From the NCBI GenBank assembly GCA_037952775.1, contig JBANAY010000003.1:1364001-1428000 (forward strand): DNA of 64,000 bases, given 5' to 3'. Of this stretch, positions 56,107 to 64,000 are shown piece after piece. Position 1 is the stretch's first letter; every line of letters starts with the position of its first letter. The translations under genes and the position numbers were made by a program. The notes under the pieces were generated by a model. The model did no database searches, was not told the origin of the DNA, and saw only the letters and a program-made list of their open reading frames with translations. This DNA is from Clonostachys chloroleuca (lineage: Eukaryota; Ascomycota; Sordariomycetes; Hypocreales; Bionectriaceae).

Positions 56107-57364
56107 CCTGTAATACAGCTGGGTGCTCGTGTTGCAATAAAATGGAATATAATATCAAGAGCGCTATGTCACTAGCAAAGTCGCTGAAAAGAAGGTTAAG
56201 ATTAAGATTTTCGAGATGAAATCTGGCTCTGGGTTGTCACAATATCTGGTCTAAAAGCAGACTATATATGGCAAACATTAACTCCTTGATTACTATTGCA
56301 TCCGCCTCATAAATGAAAGTATGTCCAATCTTATCTCGTTATCAGGCAAGGCGTGACGAAACGTTGATCAAAGGATGGTGATGCCTACCATTGCCAAAGG
56401 TATTCCTGCATACCAAGCGATGCATCTGTGTCCGTTGTGAGGATTAGGTTTAATCACCTACTAAATAAGGAAGTTTTCGGCCTTCGGCGGAGATGGCAAT
56501 ACCTCTTATGGCAAGGTATAGTTACAAGGGGGTTAATGTCAGACAAGTGGCGGAGTCTCGCGAGCATTACCTGGACACTGCGTCCATCCGTCGGAATTTC
56601 CGTCGGGGATTGTTATATGCTTCTGGAAATTCTCACCCGGGTCTCACGCTGATAGAGGTCGTAACAGGGCTCTCCTTGGATTCCTTGACATTTTTTTTTT
56701 CAGAATGTTTGGCTAGGCGGATGAGAAGACCGAGGAGCACCTATTGAACTGGCTCCCCTGAGAACACCGTGACTCTGGAGAGCCACGCTGCATTTTAAAC
56801 TCCAGCACAACCAATTGATATTCAAACAGGCCTGTTCCTTTGTTTTCTGCGCTTTCATGAGGTGGGTGATACGCACATGACGTAGTGTTTGTTCCTGACC
56901 TTCCATCTATTAAGGAAAACCTGGGTTCAATCGATCCCTGTGTAATGTTTATTCAAAAAGATTGCTTCAGATAGGTAAGAAATTACTGCTAAACTAGATA
57001 TAAGACACAACGAGTGTATTTATGATGTCGGATCTTGCTTTTATGAAAGCCAGCAGTCTATCCACCGGCCGGACCGGAGCTTACACTCCCAAAATCGACC
57101 TAAGATTGTAAACCAATACGCTATTATTAGTAGGGCGCGTTTGTCAAACGATATCGGCCACCGGTCCCACAATTTTCGGTCCTGCGCCCTTGACTCGGCA
57201 TCACGAAAGTTTGCTTCCTTTCCAGACTGAGTCGAAGAGTCTCAACGCATCACAGTAAATGCACAATACACCTGCTAAGGCAAAAGCTACAATAGCGACA
57301 TTCCTCCGCCCATCGTGCTCCTTTGATCGGACGTTGGAACCCTCAAGAAACAGCTTACTCGATA
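56107..57364. other. Divergent intergenic region of about 1.26 kb
   Basis: It holds the promoters of the hydrolase gene (TATATATAG-like run near 56270, minus strand) and of the homeodomain gene. No gene seen. Confidence 0.5.
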
Positions 57365-59945
57365 ATGGATTGGCTAGGCGACAGTGTCGATTTGGAGGAG
57401 TTGAACGACGTTGATCCTATCGACCCCAGCGAATGGGCCTCTTTGACAACACTCGAGGATGGTATCCACAGCGAATCTCCAATGGATCATTCGTTGCCAG
57501 CCCAGCTTGTACCAGAGGCCAACCCCAAGAGGGTGTCGCCAAGACCACCAGCCAAGATTGGGACACGCTTCTCACAAGACGCTGTTCGAATATTGAGAGC
57601 TTGGTTTTCTTCCCACGAAGGAAACCCATACCCCAACGAAAAAGAGCGACTGACCCTTGAATTGCAAACTGGACTCAATAGCACGCAAGTGTACAACTGG
57701 TTAGCCAACGCTCGCCGACGGAGACCAAGAAGCATGTTCCATGAACCCGCAACACCCAGTCGACAGCAGTCCCCAGCCCCGATCAACATCCCACAGAGAC
57801 CAGGAACACCAATGATCCCTCTTCAGAGATGGATGGACTCGCCGCCCGAAGATGAGCCCGTGGAAGTGGCATCCATCGTCCGCGCCATGGAGGATAATTC
57901 TTGCCGCCTGAACCAGGCCGAGAATCTCGTCCGCGGGTGGAGCGGAGGGTCGAGTCGATGCTCATCAGCGAGCAGTGTTGATTCTTCCCACTCTAGGAGT
58001 AGTTCGCTACGCTCCGCGGCATCCTGGACGTCTTCGAATTCTATAGGTACCAGACGGAGGAGCCGGCGCCAAGGAAGCCGAAGAGGGCTGCCTCGGAATT
58101 TGGAACTTGCCAAACGCCCTCTTGTCTCCCCGACAAAGCCATATCAATGCACGTTTTGTACAGATTCTTTTGGCAAAAAATATGAGTGGCAGAGGCATGA
58201 GAAATCTCTTCATCTGCCTGTGGATAGATGGAAGTGCTGTCCCGACCAGCCCCGTCTCGTAAACGGACCCGAAAATCAACCCTGTTGCGTGTTTTGCGGC
58301 GAAACGAATCCAAGTACTACACACATGGAGAGCCATAGCCCAACATCATGTCAGGAGCGTGAGTTCGCTAGGAAAGACCACCTGAAGCAGCACCTACGCC
58401 TCGTTCATAATGGCACGTTGCTGGACAGCTTTCAAGCTTACTGGAAAGCGGATGCCCCGGATATAAGATCACGTTGTGGTTTCTGTGGCGAGGCTTTGGC
58501 TAGCTGGATGTCAAGGACCGATCATTTAGCGGACCACTTCAGAGCCGGGCAGGATATGGCCGACTGGAAAGGGGATTGGGGTTTTGATGAATTCATCTTA
58601 GCCAGAGTTGAGAATGCTATTCCGCCATGTAAGTCTTCAATTGCACCAGATAACACACAGCCTCGTATCAGACTGACCTGAATTGCATAGACTTGGTTGT
58701 GAACGAGAGAGACACCCCCTTTCCCTATGCGGCCAGCACCCCGCCTGTAGAAGCACCCAGGTGTGCTTATGAGCGCATCAAGATCGATCTGCTATGGTTT
58801 CTGCAATCATTCCAAGACCAATATGGCGTTATCCCAAGTGATGATCAATTCCAATTGGAAACCTGCCGAATAATATTCTCCCTCGACTCTCTCACGTCAG
58901 AAGAGGCATTGGAAAGAGACAGCGCGGCTTCATGGCTCAGGGACCTCGTCACTTCCAACCCCGAGATTTCACAGCGTGCAAAGCTTGCCCCGGTGAGGCG
59001 GGAGAATGAGAGTGCGTTCTCGTCACGGTCGATGCTTCCTAGGGCAACCAGCTATTTCGAGGGTTGTCCCTTAGAATATGAGCTTCGGCGTTTCGTTCGG
59101 CAAGCATGGGCATCGGGCCGGATGGACTTGACTGACTCAGAATTACAGGACGCAGCATGTACAGCAATCTTGGAAGTGGACGCGCGTTTTGCTATGCCTC
59201 TATCTACATTTGTGGCAAAGTGGCTGGTGAAAGCTAGCATGTCGTCTACAACATGGTTACAGAAATTTAAGGAAAGAATGGGAGCCTTGAAACTGAGAGT
59301 CTTTGGGGCCATGGGCTCTAGCTCGAGCGAGTCACGAACTAAAAACGACAGAGCAGTGACTGAGACCGAATTTCCGCCATTCTATGTCAATGGAGAGATT
59401 GCATCAACCCAATCAACTGCGCCCAATCTTTCCCTGGATGCAGGATTTGGCGTATGGGATGTTGGAATCGATTACAACCAACCTCAAACCAGAGATCTGA
59501 CCAACCCTGCTATCGGGAATGAGCTAAACACTGAAAAAGAAGTCCCATTTGATGTATCAACACGTCTTTTCTTCCCAGTCGGGGACCGGTTCGGGGGCGT
59601 AACGGACAAAACACATCACGGGCCAGAGTATCACCCCGGCTCGTGGATTACCAAGAAATTCTACTTTCTCAATGATCCTAAGTATCAGCAATTGCTCTCT
59701 AGAGAGCTGAAACGGTGGGTCAAAGCTACAATCTCGCCCAACAACCCTACAATGCACATACCATCTGATGAGGAGCTGCGTCATCAGGCCCGATGTATGA
59801 TGTATGATGAGTACGTAAATTTGAAACTGCCCCAGTAGAGCAAGAAGTTTCTGATGCTAACCTGACCAGTGATGCATCATGGGATCGGACTCCCGCGGAT
59901 AGCCCTGAGTGGCTGCGAAGGTTTAGGGAAGAGGCCGGTATATAG
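57365..59945 (+). CDS. TALE-type homeodomain plus C2H2 zinc-finger regulator
   Basis: Exons 57365-58628, 58691-59810 and 59870-59945 encode 819 residues, starting MDWLGDSVDLEELN. Residues about 70-125 are a KN/TALE homeodomain: ILRAWFSSHEGNPYPNEKER and STQVYNWLANARRRRP, with the recognition-helix WxNxR pattern. A Ser/Arg-rich linker follows, then C2H2-like fingers: YQCTFCTDSFGKKYEWQRHE with a following H, CVFCGETNPSTTHMESH, and CGFCGEALASWMSRTDHLAD followed by H. The C-terminal half (from YLVVNERDTPF) has SWLRDLV, CPLEYELRRFVRQAWASG and an ending WDRTPADSPEWLRRFREEAG seen in fungal proteins of this fusion class. The last intron must be spliced to reach that tail; read-through would end eight residues later. 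A nuclear DNA-binding regulator is expected; targets unknown. Confidence 0.88.
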
Positions 59946-60594
59946 TGTAAAACCGGATGAGGCCAGAAGTGCACCGACGAAACCTACCTACTTAGAGTTG
60001 AAGAACTATGAAGCAGAAATAGGACTAGATTTGTGCTCAATGAAACATCAAATATTTAACAACCTTCTCACTAGCTCTTTAGCGTTATTCAACAAATACC
60101 GGCTTTCAAAATTAGCTACCGAGATCGGATACATAGATATCACACAGGGCGTCGAGGGCGTGATTGATAAGTTATGACCCACAAGACGGAGCTGGCTTCG
60201 CCGAAAGTCTAAATGTGATAACCCGAATTTTCATAATAGTAAGATAATCGAGAATAGAAAGGACCGTTTATTCATCTCGATGTGATACTCTTCATTCATC
60301 TAGTTAGTCTTAAATCTCATAAGACGATGGAAGTATTCAAGGAAATCGCAACAATGTCACACTGGCTAGCCACATTCTGGGGACAGGAGTGCGTATTGGC
60401 CGTTCACCGATTGTTCCTGTGGATGAAAAGAAGACCCACTAGGCGCGTTTGACAACCTACAAGTTGTGGATTACACAAATTTACCGCTGCTGCTTATATA
60501 GATATATTACTTCGGTTTGTTCTGTTGTGAGGCTTGATCTATCATTCCCCTCGATATCTCAAAGAAGTCAACTTCTAGTACTAGTGCGGTCGAT
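59946..60594. other. Intergenic stretch of about 650 bp
   Basis: An open frame at 59869-60177 overlaps the preceding gene's last exon and is not accepted. The remainder is the promoter of the MFS gene, with no clear TATA box. Confidence 0.5.
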
Positions 60595-62035
60595 ATGGAT
60601 TCTATCGAGGGAAAAAGAACTAGGAATCCGTGGCTAGGCGTTTTTGGCGCTGCACTGTTCTTGATATCTACCCATGGTCTGTAACCAGTTCAACGACTCA
60701 CAGCCGCCTTTGCCGCTTGCATTATTAATCGATATTTGAGTAGGGTTCGCTCAGTCCATTGGAGTGGTGCAGTCCTATCTGGAACTCAATCAACTACACA
60801 ACTACCAAACAAGCGACATTGGTTGGATTATCGGACTTTATTCACTGCTTAGCCTTGTGCTCGGCATCATAGCCGGGCCACTGATCGACTACTTTGGTAT
60901 CAGGCCATTGGCTGCTCCGGCGCTGGTTCTTTCGACACTTTTGTATTTTGTCATGGCAGAGTGCACCCACTATTGGCATTTCATGCTCTGTCTCGGCGTG
61001 CTCGGAGGTGTTGGAGGAGCTGTAGCCAGCACTCTGGCAATTTCAGCCGCGGGCAAACTCTTTGTAGAACGACGAGGAACAGCTATCGGGTTTGCTTTGG
61101 CAGGGGCATCAGTGGGAGGAGTTGCTATTCCACTCTTGCTCAACGCCACGTTTCCTCGCGTCGGCTGGGCCTGGTCGATGCGTATACTGGGATTCATTAT
61201 TCTGGTGTTGAACTTGATTGGGTCACTCTGCCTCGTTCTCGTTTCGGACCAAGTCCCCTTGAATACAGACTTGGGAATCCGGTCAGCGGCGCCGAGCCTG
61301 GAAGCCTTTGGATCTGGAACATTTTGCTTTACGACTGTGGGATTTGCATTGATCGAGCTTGCCATGTTCGGTATCAATGGCCTGCTTCCTACGTTTGCGG
61401 TGTCTGTCGGCTTTTCATTGCAGACCGCGTATGTTTTGCTTTCCGTGTTGGCAGGAAGCTCCTTCTTCGGTCGCATAGTTGCCGGCGTGGCAGCAGACTA
61501 CATTGGAAGTTTCAACGCCTTGGTTATCATGAGCACGTTCTCGGCTGTTGTGACCGCTGCTCTGTATGTTCCCTTTGGAGATACCTCTCCCAAGGCCTTA
61601 TTTGCCTTTGCAAGCCTCTGGGGATTCGGGTCCGGTTCGTGTCTCTCCCTTGTACCAGGTTCGTTTTCGACTATAACAGACCATTGTATTGAGCTAATCG
61701 GTATATCAAGCATGCGTTGGAAAAACCTGCGATAGGAAAGATTATGGAAGATATCTTGCTATGTTGATTCGTCTACTTGCTTTGTTTTTCTTCACCACCT
61801 AACATGCTCAGGTACAATGCTATCAGTAACGTCTATTTCTGCTCTGATTGCCATCCCTGCCGGAGGAGAGATGTTGGATCGGTTTGGACCGAGAGCAACC
61901 GCGGGATTCTTTCTTGCCACAGCAATTGGCTCGAGTATCTCTTTTACCTTGGCAAGGTGGCGCCTTGGGGGGAGTTTTGGAACCTCACTCAGGCAGTTTA
62001 GAGGACCTTTTGGAGGAGAAAGTGATTTTCGTTAA
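60595..62035 (+). CDS. MFS transporter, monocarboxylate-transporter-like (MCT/MCH type)
   Basis: Exons 60595-60676, 60744-61658, 61711-61770 and 61812-62035 give 426 residues in frame. The pattern is that of fungal MCT-like carriers: GVFGAALFLISTHG, then GFAQSIGVVQSYL, IGWIIGLYSLLSLVLGIIAG, GPLIDYFGIRPL, RRGTAIGFALAGASVGG and FFGRIVAGVAADYIGSFNAL. About 12 hydrophobic segments are expected. The short exon 3 supplies ACVGKTCDRKDYGRY, equivalent to the conserved C-V-G-x-x-C segment of the family. The 41-bp third intron is the weakest call. Substrate may be a monocarboxylate, riboflavin or another small molecule. The C-terminus ends just before a very AT-rich block and may be slightly altered by it. 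Confidence 0.85.
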
Positions 62036-62653
62036 GGGAAACCGCTTAGGTAGTATAGTATTAATTGATTGCTCTTATAAGTACTTTATCAATATATTAG
62101 TATTCTTACTGATACCTTAATAATATTATCTAGAGGTAGGTAGAGCGAATTAAATCTTATATATATCTGTATAGTCTAAGCTACAGCTGTATCTATATAA
62201 TTACACCTAGTAATATTATAAAGCCTGGTAAAGCTTTTTTATCAGTTTTTATATAAATTATATCTCTATTAATAGCTTAAGTTTAAAACAGTAGCTTTTA
62301 AACTAACTCTTATAGATTATAATAGCTTATAGCTTTTTCTATTATATATTCCTATTTTATAAACTAACTAATAGTATAATTAGATAAAGAAAATATTATA
62401 GAGTTATTTAGTTTATAGCTAAATAATTAAACTTTGTTTATAATACTTATAAAAAGACTAAGAGTAGTTATTCTTATTTATATAGTTGAAGTATTCTTTA
62501 TATTTATATTCCGAAAAATACTCTAATCCTACAGATAGATCAGTTAGTTTCTAAGTTTAGAGTAATAAATATTATAGGTTAAATCTCTAAATTTTGTTTA
62601 AAGTTAAGATATATATTATTGACTAAAGCTGTTTAACTTGAAACTAATATCAT
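62036..62653. repeat. Very AT-rich, RIP-like block between two MFS genes
   Basis: About 600 bp dominated by TA, TAT and TTTA with almost no CG, beginning and ending abruptly against normally composed genes. No open frame, terminal repeat or gene remnant is readable. This composition is typical of repeats heavily mutated by repeat-induced point mutation. Confidence 0.75.
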
Positions 62654-64000
62654 CTACTTTCTAAGTGCCTTATCTTTAATCCACAAAGATGCAAGAAAGG
62701 CCGCCGCTAGGAATACAGCCGTAGGCACGGTAGCACCCAATGCTCCTACTTGATAGACTGACCGCACCAGATCTTGAAGGTCAGGCGGCAGCTCGTTGAT
62801 GTAGTCAAGACTCTGCCGGACTCTTTTCTCTATCTCGCGGGCGACATTATCATCGCCCCCGAGCCTAGCCTCCAGCTGAGATCGGATGACTTGCTGCTGG
62901 ACTGCAGATGTCAGGCTGATACCGACGCTAGATCCTAGGGAACGGAAGAGATAGGAACAGGCGACCGCAACAGCCGTGTCCTCTATGGCAGCATTTGAGA
63001 GAAGCCCCACCAGCGTCGTAGTAATACCTGAGTGGTCATGTGAGTTAGTATCCATAGGAGTGCGCTTGGGTTGTTCCTCTTACCAGACCCGATCCCCAAA
63101 GCCGCCAAGACGAGGCCTACGACAACACCGAGGGTCGATTTTCCCCAAACGGACAAGGCCAGGGGAAATATCGAGAACAGCAGCAGCCCGAAGCTCAGGA
63201 CAGTCGGCAAGTAGAATCTGCCGTAGTGTCTTACCATCCACCCGCCGACCACAGATGAAACTATAACAGCTATAGTCGAAGGGGTCATCAGGGTACCGCT
63301 CCTGGAAGCGCTGATTCTCTGAACCACTTGCCAGTATAGAGGGATATAGAGGAGCATGGCCATCTGGCCAGCTATTCCGAAAAAATTGGTTAGGTAGCAG
63401 GATAAGAGGCTGGGGTCGAGAATGATGTGCCCTGGAGCAAATGGGTAGCTAGCAACCTTGAGCTCGACGTATATAAATGCTGCGAAAAAGGCTGGTACAA
63501 GAGACAGCGGGACCATTGATCTGACGTCTGACCAACCCAAGTTGGAGCCTGCGTCAAGCCCCGAGAGGAGAGACACAACGGCGAGGGCCAGCGTGAGGGC
63601 GCCGAGAAAGTCTACCTGTCGAACCTTTTGAAGCCAGTGGTGATGCGAATTGCTGGGGACATGGAGGAAAAAGTAGACAAGAGCCCACGCTATAACGCAC
63701 ATGGGAACTTGGATGAGAAAGGACCTGAGAAACACATGTTAGTATTGAATGTGCAAGGGGGTAACCAACCCGTACCATCGCCATCCTATCGAGTCAGCAA
63801 GAAACCCTCCCAGCGGGGCACCCAAAGACGTGCCAGCTCCCCAGATAATGTTGATATATCCTTGATAAATGCCACGTTCCCTCAGAGGAACTAGGTCGCT
63901 AAGCAGGATAGACACGACGGCATTCACTCCGCCACCGCCGACGCCGGCGACGGCTCGCGCAATGCACAGCTGGACCATGTCTCGGGCTAGGCCGCATCCT
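62654..64000 (-). CDS. MFS multidrug transporter, DHA2/14-spanner type (5' end beyond window)
   Basis: Exons run from the window edge to 63776, then 63724-63084 and 63027-62654, with introns of 51 and 56 bp. The visible part begins in the first half of the carrier: IARAVAGVGGGGVNAVVSIL (motif C-like), LSDLVPLRERGIYQG, INIIWGAGTSLGAPLGGFLA and GWRWSFLIQVPMCVIAW. The second half has GQMAMLLYIPLYWQVVQ, SGTLMTPSTIAVIVSSVVGG, ITTTLVGLLSNAAIEDTAVA and SYLFRSLGSSVGISLTSAVQ, all typical of 14-helix DHA2 efflux pumps (for example Vba/TRI12/Azr1 types). It should be a plasma- or vacuolar-membrane proton antiporter exporting toxic or secondary compounds. It is convergent with the other MFS gene across the AT-rich block. 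Confidence 0.92.

Noticed and set aside
59811..59838. Alternative C-terminus of the homeodomain protein by reading through the last intron
   Set aside because: The spliced tail (DRTPADSPEWLRRF) matches the usual end of this protein class, and the intron has GTACGT, CTAAC and CAG signals.

Overview
The window is from the nuclear genome of a filamentous ascomycete (Pezizomycotina). Genes carry one to six short introns (about 40-115 bp) with GTAAGT/GTATGT-type donors and CTAAC-like branch sites. The gene content is fungal throughout: Zn2Cys6 and C2H2/homeodomain regulators, DUF7580, DUF3176, WSC, cutinase and AA9. Two DNA transposons carry the kind of stop codons expected from repeat-induced point mutation (C-to-T and G-to-A changes). 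Genus cannot be fixed from the sequence alone.

Layout, left to right. 1-2.5 kb: the 5' part of a C2H2 zinc-finger/protein-kinase fusion on the minus strand, cut by the window edge. 2.8-7.5 kb: an intact pair made of a DUF7580 plus subtilisin-like (S8) protease gene and, 0.5 kb downstream on the same strand, a gasdermin-like gene. 8-17 kb: secreted or metabolic genes (pepsin-like GPI-anchored protease, cutinase with a large insertion, SAMHD1-type HD phosphohydrolase, CAP/PR-1 protein). 17.7-21.8 kb: a second S8-protease/gasdermin-like pair, arranged tail to tail and decayed in both members. 22.3-30.2 kb: two unrecognised cytoplasmic proteins (one long coiled coil) and a Zn2Cys6 transcription factor. 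32.7-40.4 kb: C-5 sterol desaturase (ERG3-like), an unknown basic protein, an AA9 lytic polysaccharide monooxygenase and a WSC-domain secreted protein. 42-50.6 kb: a transposon-rich stretch with a DUF3176 membrane-protein gene broken by a 1379-bp Tc1/mariner (impala-like) element, a frameshifted secreted-protein gene, a diverged repeat pair and a 1836-bp pogo/Fot-type element. 50.9-64 kb: a medium-chain oxidoreductase, an Arg/Gly/Pro-rich secreted protein, an alpha/beta hydrolase with a probable Cys nucleophile, a TALE-homeodomain/C2H2 regulator, and two convergent MFS transporters separated by a 0.6-kb very AT-rich block.

The most notable content is the pair of protease-gasdermin modules 10 kb apart. 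Fungal gasdermin-like proteins (Neurospora RCD-1, Podospora HET-Q1) are membrane-permeabilising cell-death executioners, and HET-Q1 is activated by the neighbouring subtilisin-like protease HET-Q2. Here each protease carries an N-terminal DUF7580 region. One module has every catalytic residue and open frames. The other has lost frame in both members, including a single-base loss right after the catalytic serine codon of the protease. This looks like a self/non-self or immunity cell-death locus with one live and one dead copy.

All gene models come from reading the sequence; splice sites were chosen by consensus and reading-frame arithmetic, and family calls rest on recognised motifs without database searches.
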